Source of the DNA: Moraxella sp. K1664
GTDB lineage: Bacteria; Pseudomonadota; Gammaproteobacteria; Pseudomonadales; Moraxellaceae
Assembly: GCF_039693965.1 (NCBI RefSeq)
Contig: NZ_CP155576.1
Coordinates: 2,716,009 to 2,780,008, forward strand
Length of the DNA: 64,000 nt
Direction of reading: 5' to 3'
In this document: positions 54,541 through 63,123 of the stretch, piece after piece
Layout of the letters: each line of letters starts with the position of its first letter
Position numbering within the stretch: position 1 is the stretch's first letter
Program-made: the position numbers and the translations under genes
Notes under the pieces: generated by a model
Told to the model about the DNA's origin: nothing
Database searches by the model: none
The model's input: the letters and a program-made list of their open reading frames with translations, nothing else

Positions 54541-54633
54541 TAGACTTCTTTACAAACCCTGATTTTTATGGATTTTTAAAAACTTCAACCCCAATACTTA
54601 TAAGGGTTTATTTTTAGTTTGGAAAGAGATTTA
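54541..54633. mobile_element. MITE-2, 93 bp, copy 3
   Basis: TAGACTTCTTTACAAACCCT ... GTTTGGAAAGAGATTTA, the same length as the two copies in the RTX pseudogene, with about four substitutions. It lies in a non-coding region next to the dispersed repeat. Confidence 0.85.
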
Positions 54634-54706
54634 TTGCATTTGTAGTAATTTTAAAGTTTCTTGGGTGTATATGTTTTATAAAGCCTTTTAAAAGGTTTGC
54701 TGATAT

Positions 54707-55261
54707 TTAATGCGGAAACGGCCGCTGTTTGTCCGCATCTATCCACGCTTGCACCCATTCATCAGGCGGTAGGCTCACCCCATCATAGCCAAGCGATGAC
54801 AGCACCTGTGCGGTCGGTATGGGTTTACCCGTCATAAAGTTGGTCACTGCCGTACGAAGCAGTGCATGACAAGTGCATTTACCCTTAACCCACATCGTCT
54901 GCTCCATGTAGAACCACTTATCATCAATGGCACATACCCGAGTTTTCATCAGCACTTTATCAAAGAGTCGCACACGTTTGCGATACTGAATGGTACTGCC
55001 TGCCACCACCAAGCCCCACCGCTTTTGTACAAGTTTTTTGCCCAGACCTGTGCGAATGGCAAAGTCATTACGCCCTAGGTCAAACAACGTCAAAATCCGC
55101 CCATTGTTCATCTCAAAGAAGTTATCAATGTCATTCACATTGGCGGTAAAGCAATACTCGGTCGTGTCAGTCAGACCAAGCACCGTGCCTGACTTTTTGC
55201 TTTTGTGGTAAGCGGTTGCACTACTGATGATGTTTTGGGTTAGGCGTAAAAATGGATACAT
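54707..55261 (-). CDS. Acyl-CoA thioesterase-like hotdog protein
   Basis: 184 residues with a hotdog (4HBT/THEM6-like) core: NNGRILTLFDLGRNDFAIRT, then KRWGLVVAGSTIQYRKRVRL and KWFYMEQTMWVKGKCTCHAL. This subgroup hydrolyses acyl-CoA or acyl-ACP thioesters, or has no proven activity; the substrate is unknown. It is downstream of rep on the same strand with a 52-base gap. Confidence 0.78.
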   Translation of the reverse strand: MYPFLRLTQNIISSATAYHKSKKSGTVLGLTDTTEYCFTANVNDIDNFFEMNNGRILTLFDLGRNDFAIRTGLGKKLVQKRWGLVVAGSTIQYRKRVRLFDKVLMKTRVCAIDDKWFYMEQTMWVKGKCTCHALLRTAVTNFMTGKPIPTAQVLSSLGYDGVSLPPDEWVQAWIDADKQRPFPH

Positions 55262-55313
55262 GACATACTCAGATTTTTATAAATAGATTAACGATGGGTA
55301 AAATGATAAACGA

Positions 55314-57347
55314 TTAGCCTTTACGTTTGGCGGCAAGCATTGCTTGAATGTTTGCCAAATAGTCTGTGGCAACCTTGTTCGGGTCGGCAGACTTTTGGCG
55401 TTTGGCAGGATAATCAATGTGGTCGCTTGGCAATTCGTCCAAAAAGCGTGACGGCGTGGTCTGGCGGTACTCTTTGCCTGCCCTGCGTTTTTGGGCGTAC
55501 ATCAAGGTCAGCTCATGCCTTGCTCGTGTGATACCCACATACATGAGACGGCGTTCTTCTTCGACCGTCTCCGAGACGATAGAGTTACGGTGTGGCAAGA
55601 TGTCTTCTTCGACCCCAATGATATACACAAAATCAAATTCAAGCCCCTTAGCAGCATGCAAGGTCATGAGATTAACTTTGTTGGTGTTTTCTTCTTCTTG
55701 CTGTTGTTCTAGCATGTCTAGTAGCACAAGCTTACGAATCACCGCTTCAATGCTTTTTTCATCATCATCTTCGGCACGGTCTATGAGTGCATGAATGGAC
55801 GAGTACAAGGATTCGATGTTGTCAAGGCGGTTTTTTTCTTGTTGGGGCGTTTTGCTGTCTTCTTTGATGTAGTCAATATACCCCGTCTCCATAATCATCT
55901 GACGCACCAGTGGCATGGGGTCGGGGTTATCATAAAGCTCACGGGTATAATGCTCGATGAACTCCCCAAAACTGGCAAGCGTCGCCCCTGCCTTTGCCCC
56001 CACCGCCGATTTTAGCCCTGCATGAGAGCAGGCAGACAGTAGCGATAAGCTGTGTTCTTGGGCGAACAGTCCGAGCTTTTCTAGGGTTGCCGAACCCATG
56101 CCACGCTTGGGCGTGTTGATAATCCGCAAAAATGCCGCATCATCATCAGGATTTAGGATAATCCGCAAATAACTCATGACGTCCTTAATCTCCGTGCGAG
56201 CAAAAAATGACGTACCCCCCGAGAGCTTATACGGCACTTGTAGTGAACGCAGTTCGGCTTCTAGTACCCGAGCCTGAAAGTTGGAGCGATACAGTACGGC
56301 ATACTGCTCCCATGAGTTGTTATGTCTTAGGCGGTGCGTTACTATCTCTTTTGCCACACGCTCCGCTTCCACCACATCATCAGGCGAGCTTAGCACCCGA
56401 ATCAGCTCGCCATGCCCTTTATCCGACCACAGCGATTTTTCAAAAATATGCTCATTATTGGTAATCACAGCATTGGCAGACGCCAGTATGCGGTTGGTTG
56501 AGCGGTAGTTTTGTTCTAGCTTGACAACGTGCAAATTGGGGAAATCTTGCTTTAATAACGCCATGTTTTCAGGCTTTGCCCCACGCCACGCATAGATAGA
56601 TTGGTCATCATCGCCCACCACCGTAAACCTTGCCCGAATACCCACCAGTAGCTTGATAAGCTCATACTGGGCGGTGTTGGTGTCTTGGTACTCGTCCACG
56701 AGCAGATAGCGAATGCGGTTTTGCCATTTTTCACGCACTCGCTCATTTTCTTTTAAAATGCGAGCAGGCAGGACAATCAAATCATCAAAATCCACCGCAT
56801 TATACGCCCGCAAATTCCGCTCATAGAGTCCATACAGATGAGCAAAAATCACATCTTCGGGGTCGGTCAGTGTCCGCTCGGCATCTTCGGGGGCAACTAG
56901 GTCATTTTTCCAGTCGCTAATCATCTTAATCGCCTTACCCACCATGTCCGCACGCTCCGCCCCTGATAGGTTATCACGCACCATCAGCTCGGCAAGCAGG
57001 CGTTTGCTGTCATCGGCGTCCATGATGCTAAAATTGCCTTTTAGGGGCGTGTTAATGAGTTCATACCGCAAAAACTGCAAGCCAAACTGGTGAAACGTAG
57101 ACACCGTCAGCCCACGAGTTTTCTCGCTTGGCAGGAGCTTTTTGACACGCTCTTTCATCTCCCTTGCCGCCTTATTGGTAAAGGTCATTGCCGTGATACG
57201 TTCGGCAGGTGTGTTGCAGTTTTGGATAAGATGAGCGATTTTTTGGGTGATGACCGATGTCTTGCCCGACCCTGCCCCTGCCAGAACGAGCAAAGGGCCT
57301 GAAACATGGGCTAGGGCTTCTTGTTGGCGGGGGTTTAGTTGGCTCAT
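55314..57347 (-). CDS. rep: ATP-dependent DNA helicase Rep
   Basis: A 677-residue superfamily 1A 3'-5' helicase that clears protein roadblocks ahead of the replication fork. Walker A (LAGAGSGKTSVITQKI, about 21-36), motif II (LLVDEYQDTNTAQYELIKLL), motif III (VVGDDDQSIYAWRGA), motif IV (LEQNYRST) and motifs V-VI (MTLHAAKGLEFDFVYIIGVE; EEERRLMYVGITRAR) are intact. Length and the YRSTNRILASAN segment favour Rep over UvrD or PcrA. Confidence 0.95.
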   Translation of the reverse strand: MSQLNPRQQEALAHVSGPLLVLAGAGSGKTSVITQKIAHLIQNCNTPAERITAMTFTNKAAREMKERVKKLLPSEKTRGLTVSTFHQFGLQFLRYELINTPLKGNFSIMDADDSKRLLAELMVRDNLSGAERADMVGKAIKMISDWKNDLVAPEDAERTLTDPEDVIFAHLYGLYERNLRAYNAVDFDDLIVLPARILKENERVREKWQNRIRYLLVDEYQDTNTAQYELIKLLVGIRARFTVVGDDDQSIYAWRGAKPENMALLKQDFPNLHVVKLEQNYRSTNRILASANAVITNNEHIFEKSLWSDKGHGELIRVLSSPDDVVEAERVAKEIVTHRLRHNNSWEQYAVLYRSNFQARVLEAELRSLQVPYKLSGGTSFFARTEIKDVMSYLRIILNPDDDAAFLRIINTPKRGMGSATLEKLGLFAQEHSLSLLSACSHAGLKSAVGAKAGATLASFGEFIEHYTRELYDNPDPMPLVRQMIMETGYIDYIKEDSKTPQQEKNRLDNIESLYSSIHALIDRAEDDDEKSIEAVIRKLVLLDMLEQQQEEENTNKVNLMTLHAAKGLEFDFVYIIGVEEDILPHRNSIVSETVEEERRLMYVGITRARHELTLMYAQKRRAGKEYRQTTPSRFLDELPSDHIDYPAKRQKSADPNKVATDYLANIQAMLAAKRKG

Positions 57348-57452
57348 AATCTAAATTCTTTGGGCAAATGGTTGGCTATTATAATGGATTTTGGCAAATT
57401 GGGCAAAAGTTTGTGGTAAAATACACCCTAATATTTTTATGGAAAAACTGCC

Positions 57453-58709
57453 ATGACAACACGCCCCACACTTCTTGCCAAATCCTTATTTACCATGATG
57501 ATTTTGGTCAATTCATCTTATGCCAACACCACGCCACCACAAAACAAAACCCCAAGCCAAACAGAAGCCCGACGCCAAGATGAACTCAAAGCTCAAATGG
57601 AAGCTAAAATAAGACTAGAACAACGGGCATTACAACGTGCCAAAGCCCATCATCATGGACTTGTCTCCATACAAGACCCCACCATGCACAAATACGGCTA
57701 TCAAGACGCACAGGGTAACGTTGTCATCAAGCCCATTTATGATGAGATTGAAAAATTTAATGGCACTGACATGATTGTTGCCAAATCAAGCTTATATGGC
57801 GTGATTGATAGAGACGGCAAAGTCATCATTGATACGGTTTATGATGACATAATAAGACAAGATTCGCATTATATCGTCAAAAAACAAGGGCTTTATGGCG
57901 TGCTTGACGAAAACGGCGAAGTCGTTATTGACCTGACAAATGATGAATTACATGATGTAAGTGTCATTAAAGCACATAGAAGCAAATCTGCTTATTTTGC
58001 CAAAAAACAAGGTAAATATGGCATGTATGATGACAAAGGCGAAGTCATCTTACCTTTTGAATATGATAAACACGGTAAAATAGAGCAAGGCATTTTACCT
58101 GTCTCCAAAAATGGCAAATGGGGCATGATAAAATTTACCACCGACCAATATCATGGCATTGATTTTGACAAGCCATATCATGTCATGGTTGATTTTGGTT
58201 TAGATTATGATTTTATTTATGGATTTACCGATGAGCTGTCTTTGGTGGTCAAAGATGACAAATACGGCTTTATTGATAAAACGGGCAAATTGGTGAGTGG
58301 GCTAGATTATGATTTTGCTTTGCCATTTTATGCACCCATTTTAAAAATCAAAGCCATAACAAACCCCAGCATCAATAACGAACCCATTGCCTTTGTTGGC
58401 AAAAAGTCCGGCGATAAAATACAGCTCGGGGCGATTGATAAAACAGGCAAAGCCGTCATTCCCCTTATCTATGATAACATACAATCAGACCTCTTTACTC
58501 ATCTGATTATCGTCATAAAGGACGGTAAATTTGGTGTTGTTGGACGTACAGGCTCATCTGTATTGCCTTTGGTGTATGACAACGTTAAAATCTCGCCAAT
58601 GTGCTTTATGCCTTTTGACTTATTTCCAAAAAATAACAATCAACCACGCCAATGCACAATCTACACCCTAAAAGACGGGGTAGAAGGCGAAGTTAGCATT
58701 AACTATTAA
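57453..58709 (+). CDS. WG-repeat protein, exported
   Basis: 418 residues. Signal peptide (about 1-24, ending SSYAN), a charged helical segment rich in Arg/Gln (about 35-65), then at least six WG-type repeats of the form YGxxDxxGxVVIxPxYD, e.g. KYGYQDAQGNVVIKPIYDEI, LYGVIDRDGKVIIDTVYDDI, KYGMYDDKGEVILPFEYD and KYGFIDKTGKLVSGLDYDFA. Such repeats form beta-rich binding scaffolds. It is probably periplasmic; the partner is unknown. A terminator follows. Confidence 0.85.
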   Translation: MTTRPTLLAKSLFTMMILVNSSYANTTPPQNKTPSQTEARRQDELKAQMEAKIRLEQRALQRAKAHHHGLVSIQDPTMHKYGYQDAQGNVVIKPIYDEIEKFNGTDMIVAKSSLYGVIDRDGKVIIDTVYDDIIRQDSHYIVKKQGLYGVLDENGEVVIDLTNDELHDVSVIKAHRSKSAYFAKKQGKYGMYDDKGEVILPFEYDKHGKIEQGILPVSKNGKWGMIKFTTDQYHGIDFDKPYHVMVDFGLDYDFIYGFTDELSLVVKDDKYGFIDKTGKLVSGLDYDFALPFYAPILKIKAITNPSINNEPIAFVGKKSGDKIQLGAIDKTGKAVIPLIYDNIQSDLFTHLIIVIKDGKFGVVGRTGSSVLPLVYDNVKISPMCFMPFDLFPKNNNQPRQCTIYTLKDGVEGEVSINY

Positions 58710-58715
58710 TCCGAT

Positions 58716-58747
58716 AAAAAACGCCAATCGTGATATTGGCGTTTTTT
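58716..58747 (+). terminator. Rho-independent terminator after the WG-repeat gene
   Basis: CGCCAAT/ATTGGCG stem flanked by six A and six T; bidirectional, also serving the EamA gene. Confidence 0.9.
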
Positions 58748-58771
58748 ATAAATTCTGATATATATCCACAC

Positions 58772-59629
58772 CTATGTTAAATAAAACAAACACCACACCG
58801 CACACACACCCAAAATAATCCCCATGCCGTTGATTTTTGAGATTTTTTCTTTAAAAATAAACAATCCCACAACCGCCCCCAAACATATCACGCCGATATT
58901 CATGCCGGCAAATACCAAGGTTGGGTCATCTTTATAGGCTTGATGAGCTTTGATATAAAATAAAATATTAAAAAAGTTTAATGCACCCAGTAAAATCCCA
59001 CTAATCAAACTTTTACCTTGCCATTTGGTTTTATTAATGATTAAATAAATAAATAACAAGACAAATGCCAATATAAAACTGACAAGCAAGGTATTAGGAA
59101 AGGCATTACCCAATTTTGCCATTTGTTTAAATAAAATATCAATCACGCCATAGCCTGCCCATACCCCACCTAATATCAGGGCGGTGTTTTTGATATTTAA
59201 TGAATTATCCGTTTTGGCATGGTTGGGTTTATAAGTTAGGGCGATTAAAGATGAAAAGGCTAAAATAATACCCATACCTTTGGCAAGTGTTAAACTTTCG
59301 CCAAAAATGGTAAATGATGCCAATATCGGCAAAAATAACGCCAAACGCTGTGCCACGTCTGATTTGGCAATGCCAACGAGTTGCACCGCCTTTGCCATGA
59401 TGATAAACACGCTTGGCAATAGCACGCCCAAGGCGATGACAATAAACGCCCCATTTGCCATAATTTCGCCAATATTAACACTAGGCTTTAATAAAAAAAT
59501 ACATAAAATAATGGCGGTGATATAATTCACCAAAATGGCTTGGGAGATGTCAATACCTTGACGGCGTGCCACTTTTAAAAAAATAGACACCAAAACACTG
59601 GCACAAATGGCGGAAATTAGAAAAATCAT
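58772..59629 (-). CDS. EamA/DMT-family transporter
   Basis: 285 residues with about ten hydrophobic helices in two EamA halves (about 1-130 and 145-285). Segments such as SVFIIMAKAVQLVGIAKSDV, the end of the first half at GMGIILAFSSLIALTY, and its counterpart at the C-terminus (GMGIILGVCAVWCLFYL) are typical. Members export amino acids, metabolites or drugs; the substrate cannot be told. It stands alone and converges on the WG-repeat gene. Confidence 0.85.
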   Translation of the reverse strand: MIFLISAICASVLVSIFLKVARRQGIDISQAILVNYITAIILCIFLLKPSVNIGEIMANGAFIVIALGVLLPSVFIIMAKAVQLVGIAKSDVAQRLALFLPILASFTIFGESLTLAKGMGIILAFSSLIALTYKPNHAKTDNSLNIKNTALILGGVWAGYGVIDILFKQMAKLGNAFPNTLLVSFILAFVLLFIYLIINKTKWQGKSLISGILLGALNFFNILFYIKAHQAYKDDPTLVFAGMNIGVICLGAVVGLFIFKEKISKINGMGIILGVCAVWCLFYLT

Positions 59630-59770
59630 GATTATCCTATCACGCTTATTAAAATGAGCGGTTAAATTTGAAATATTTTGTTACAAATGACGTGATATTA
59701 TAATATTGATTTGATTTTTGTCAAGATTTTTAGTGTACATATTTGCACTTTTATACATTCACACATAAAT

Positions 59771-59801
59771 AAGGGCGAATGTGATTCGCCCCTACACGTC
59801 C
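59771..59801. repeat. Short AGGGCGAAT...ATTCGCCCCTAC dispersed repeat
   Basis: AAGGGCGAATGTGATTCGCC continuing CCTACACGTCC, a small hairpin 10 bases beyond the ispB stop, of the same family as at 702-730 and 62796-62826. Confidence 0.6.
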
Positions 59802-59811
59802 AATCAACCGA

Positions 59812-60813
59812 TTACACCAATCTAGCACTCGCAAGCTCCGTCAATTGATACAACGCATGGCGGTATTTGTTATCAGGCAGTTTCATGAGAGCTGTTTGGG
59901 CAAGGCGAGTTTCGTCCAACGCCCGATTTTTGCAGTATTCCAACGCCCCTGATGATTTCACCAAGCCGATGAGCGTCTCGGCATTGTCCGTTTTGCCCGT
60001 TTGTACGGCAATTCTTAGTTTGTCATAGTCATCGCTATTGGTCTGTTTTAGGATTTCTAAAGTTTTGATAATCGGCAGGGTCGGCTTACCCTCGGCTAGG
60101 TCATCGCCTAGATTTTTGCCCATTGTTTGGCTGTCGCCCATAAAATCCAGCACGTCATCAATCATCTGAAAGGCATTGCCAAAATGTTGCCCAAAATCGG
60201 ACAAATTGGCAAGCAATTCCTTATCATCATGCTTGCCATGCAGTAGAGCCGAACCCACACACGCCATCATAAAAAGCCGTGAAGTCTTGCCATCAATGAT
60301 TTGTAGATAGTCGCTTTCGGTCGTTTCAATGTTGTGCTGATGTTGCAGTTGCAAAACTTCGCCTTCGGCAATGTCGCACGTCCCATCCGAGAACAGTTTT
60401 AATAGCGTCATATCGCCAAACCCTGTCAAAAGGTTAAACGAGCGAGCGATAAGATAGTCACCCACCAGTACAGCCGTGGCGTTGTTCCAAGTGGCATTGG
60501 CGGTCGGTCGCCCCCGTCTCATGCCAGATTCATCAATCACATCATCATGCACGAGCGTGGCGGTGTGGAGCATCTCAGTAATCGCCCCAAGTTCTAGGCT
60601 TGGCTGGTACTGCTCGTCCTTTATCATGCGTGAGATGAGCAGGGTCATCAAAGGTCGCATACGCTTACCGCCTGCGTTGATGACGTGGTCGGATACTTTC
60701 ATGATGAGCTGAACTTTGGAATTTAGCGAACCAAAAACCTGCTTGTCCATGACGGCAAAATCATCAGCAACAACAGATAAAATCTCAGAATAAGTGGGCG
60801 TGGTCATTGTCAT
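59812..60813 (-). CDS. ispB: Octaprenyl diphosphate synthase
   Basis: A 333-residue trans-polyprenyl synthase making the ubiquinone side chain. The first Asp-rich motif is LVHDDVIDESGMRRGRPT (about 80-97) and the second QMIDDVLDFMGD (about 210-221), with GGKRMRPLMTLL (about 45). The frame is open for 66 codons further upstream (to 61011), but that region overlaps the RelE gene; ATG 60813, or 60807, is the likely start. Chain length by family is C40; Moraxellaceae may differ. Confidence 0.93.
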   Translation of the reverse strand: MTMTTPTYSEILSVVADDFAVMDKQVFGSLNSKVQLIMKVSDHVINAGGKRMRPLMTLLISRMIKDEQYQPSLELGAITEMLHTATLVHDDVIDESGMRRGRPTANATWNNATAVLVGDYLIARSFNLLTGFGDMTLLKLFSDGTCDIAEGEVLQLQHQHNIETTESDYLQIIDGKTSRLFMMACVGSALLHGKHDDKELLANLSDFGQHFGNAFQMIDDVLDFMGDSQTMGKNLGDDLAEGKPTLPIIKTLEILKQTNSDDYDKLRIAVQTGKTDNAETLIGLVKSSGALEYCKNRALDETRLAQTALMKLPDNKYRHALYQLTELASARLV

Positions 60814-60868
60814 TCTCAAAACTAAAATGGGGCTATGATAGCACATTTGGGGGCGTTGGGCAAAAGCG

Positions 60869-61192
60869 TTATTTGGTAGGTTGCGTATCTTGATTGTCCG
60901 ATTGGCGTTCGGCAAGCCGTTCTTCGGCAGTGTCATAGACGGCATTTTTCTCACGCTTACCCACCGCAATGACAAACACCACCACTTTATCATCTTCAAC
61001 TTGATACACAAGGCGATAACCTACCGAGCGTAATTTGATTTTGTACAAATTTTGTCCACCGCTTAGGCGATTGGCGATGATGTGTGGATTTTGTAGCACC
61101 TTAGCCAGTTTCTTTTTAAACTGCGTTTTTATGGTGTCGCCTAACTTTTGCCATTCTTTTAAAGCCCGCTCGTCAAATTCTAATTCATACAT
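60869..61192 (-). CDS. RelE/ParE-family toxin
   Basis: A 107-residue RelE-fold protein: YELEFDERALKEWQKLGDTI, KKLAKVLQNPHIIANRLSGG, LYKIKLRSVGYRLVYQVEDD and VVFVIAVGKREKNAVYDTA, all typical of RelE mRNA interferases. The conserved basic residues and the YRLVYQV strand are present. About 15 residues beyond the usual C-terminus are polar. Its start shares one base with the antitoxin stop (TAATG). Confidence 0.92.
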   Translation of the reverse strand: MYELEFDERALKEWQKLGDTIKTQFKKKLAKVLQNPHIIANRLSGGQNLYKIKLRSVGYRLVYQVEDDKVVVFVIAVGKREKNAVYDTAEERLAERQSDNQDTQPTK

Positions 61193-61434
61193 TAAAGTTC
61201 GTCCAAACTAACTTTAATGCGTGGGGCAGGATTGTCAAGGCGTTCTTTGGCAAGGGCTAAAAGCTCGCTATCTTCATCAGTCAAAACCACCGTTTTAAAG
61301 GGCAATTTTTTGTGATAAGCCACGTATTGCAAGGTTTGGCGGATAAGCTCGGACGGTGTCATACCAAGCTCTTGCAATGCCAAAAAGGATTGGGTTTTTA
61401 GGTCATCGTCCACACGAGCCACGATATTTGCCAT
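61192..61434 (-). CDS. RelB/DinJ-family antitoxin
   Basis: 80 residues. A ribbon-helix-helix N-terminus (MANIVARVDDDLKTQSFLAL, GMTPSELIRQTLQYVA) binds the operator, and the C-terminal part (EDSELLALAKERLDN) should wrap the toxin. First gene of the pair. Confidence 0.9.
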   Translation of the reverse strand: MANIVARVDDDLKTQSFLALQELGMTPSELIRQTLQYVAYHKKLPFKTVVLTDEDSELLALAKERLDNPAPRIKVSLDEL

Positions 61435-61639
61435 AATACACCTATTTGTCTATAAATTTGTCAATACAATTATAACACAACTTTTTTATCTTGCAAGAAT
61501 AACCATAAATTATCAATTTGTCAAAACCCATAAACTATTTTTAAAATTTTTGCCCTTTTTCTCACTTTTTATCTTGTCAAACGGTGTAAAACTGTGCATA
61601 ATACCCCTTTGACCAAACCCACGAATACAGGCAGGTATT

Positions 61640-62719
61640 ATGTCATTTTTAACCCACCATACAGAAATTGATGATGTGAATATTGAAAAAATCACACCCC
61701 TAATCACCCCCGCCGAACTAAAACGCACCTACCCCCTATCTAGCCAAGCATTTAGCACCGTGTTACACGGTCGCAAGGTCATCGAAGACATCTTGGACGG
61801 CGTGGACAAGCGTATCTTGGTTGTCGTTGGCCCTTGCTCTATCCACGATGTCGATGCCGCCCATGAGTATGCGGACAAATTAAAAGTATTGGCAGAAGAG
61901 CTAAAAGACGAGCTATTTATCGTCATGCGTGTGTATTTTGAAAAGCCACGCACCACCACAGGCTGGAAAGGGCTTATCAATGACCCGAACATGGACGACA
62001 GTTTTGACATCGAAAAAGGGCTGGGTATGGCTCGTAAGCTACTGTTGGAGCTTAACGAAAAAGGCTTGCCCTGTGCCACCGAAGCCCTTGACCCCAACAC
62101 CCCCCAATATATGCAGGATTTGATTAGCTGGTCGGCAATCGGAGCCAGAACCACCGAATCACAAACCCACCGTGAAATGTCAAGCGGTCTGTCCTGCCCT
62201 GTCGGTTTCAAAAACGGCACAGACGGCTCCATGACCGTGGCGGTAAATGCCATGCAAGCGGTAAAATCAGGGCATAGCTTTTTGGGACTATCATCAGACG
62301 GGCAAGTGTCTATCATCAAATCCAAAGGCAATAAATACGCTCATGTGGTACTGCGTGGCGGTAACGACCAGCCTAACTATGACGAAACTGCCATTGCCGC
62401 CGCCGAAAACGAGCTTGCCCGTGGCAAAACCAACGGCAAAATCATGGTGGACGCAAGCCACGCCAACTCTGGCAAAGACCCCTACTTACAGCCCATGGTT
62501 ATCCAAAATATCGCAGGACAAATCCAAAAAGGCAACAAATCTATCATGGGTCTCATGATTGAAAGCCACCTAAAAGGCGGTCGCCAAAATATCCCTGCCG
62601 ACCTAAGCCAATTAGAATATGGCAAATCGGTAACGGACGGTTGCTTGGATTGGGACAGCACGGTGAACGTGTTACGTCAATTTGCCAAAGATGTCAAAGA
62701 ATATTTGCCAAATCGTTGA
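61640..62719 (+). CDS. aroG: 3-deoxy-7-phosphoheptulonate synthase, class I (AroG/F/H type)
   Basis: A 359-residue DAHP synthase, first step of the shikimate pathway, metal-dependent. VVVGPCSIHDVDAAHEYADK, MRVYFEKPRTTTGWKGLIND, IGARTTESQTHREMSSGLSC, GFKNGTDGSM, MVDASHANSGKDP and MIESHLKGGRQN are all intact and cover the metal- and phosphoenolpyruvate-binding residues. Which aromatic amino acid inhibits it cannot be told, so the symbol names the type only. It is divergent from the RelBE pair. Confidence 0.95.
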   Translation: MSFLTHHTEIDDVNIEKITPLITPAELKRTYPLSSQAFSTVLHGRKVIEDILDGVDKRILVVVGPCSIHDVDAAHEYADKLKVLAEELKDELFIVMRVYFEKPRTTTGWKGLINDPNMDDSFDIEKGLGMARKLLLELNEKGLPCATEALDPNTPQYMQDLISWSAIGARTTESQTHREMSSGLSCPVGFKNGTDGSMTVAVNAMQAVKSGHSFLGLSSDGQVSIIKSKGNKYAHVVLRGGNDQPNYDETAIAAAENELARGKTNGKIMVDASHANSGKDPYLQPMVIQNIAGQIQKGNKSIMGLMIESHLKGGRQNIPADLSQLEYGKSVTDGCLDWDSTVNVLRQFAKDVKEYLPNR

Positions 62720-62795
62720 TAAATAAGGTAAATCATTACTTCAATCTCAACTAAAAATTTCAACTTATTGATTTTTAGGAAATTATTTTTTAAAA

Positions 62796-62826
62796 TTGTA
62801 AGGGCGAATTATATTCGCCCTTACAA
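62796..62826. repeat. Palindrome TTGTAAGGGCGAAT...ATTCGCCCTTACAA
   Basis: A near-perfect 31-base palindrome of the AGGGCGAAT family, 77 bases after aroG, running directly into a tandem repeat. It could end aroG transcription, though no T-run follows. Confidence 0.7.
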
Positions 62827-62880
62827 TTTTCAATTTTCAATTTTCAATTTTCAATTTTCAATTTTCAATTTTCAATTTTC
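62825..62880. repeat. Tandem repeat, 8 copies of AATTTTC
   Basis: Eight perfect 7-bp units of the same sequence as at 16649 and 23185, followed without a break by an 8-bp array. Confidence 0.95.
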
Positions 62881-62944
62881 AATTTTTCAATTTTTCAATT
62901 TTTCAATTTTTCAATTTTTCAATTTTTCAATTTTTCAATTTTTC
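62881..62944. repeat. Tandem repeat, 8 copies of AATTTTTC
   Basis: Eight perfect 8-bp units, the 7-bp unit plus one T. It ends in AAAATATTATC, close to the AAAAGATTATC that ends the other two arrays. Confidence 0.95.
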
Positions 62945-63041
62945 AAAATATTATCATTAAAATCATTTTTTAATCAATTTCTTTTAAAAATAAATTTAAT
63001 TGTAATTTTGGTGCGTAGTACGCACCTTACCAATTATAAAG

Positions 63042-63056
63042 GTTCAACACACCCTA
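63042..63056. repeat. Isolated MITE-1 end
   Basis: GTTCAACACACCCTA matches the right end of the 208-bp MITE-1 with one substitution. A small palindrome GGTGCG/CGCACC lies at 63010-63026. No left end is seen, so this is a remnant. Confidence 0.5.
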
Positions 63057-63123
63057 ATATCAAACAATTTACCGACGATCAAAACTTGTCAATAATCCTT
63101 CAAAGCCGATCAGAGCAATCGCA

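Noticed and set aside
60814..61011. 66-codon N-terminal extension of IspB
   Set aside because: It overlaps the well-supported RelE toxin gene and has no similarity to polyprenyl synthases.
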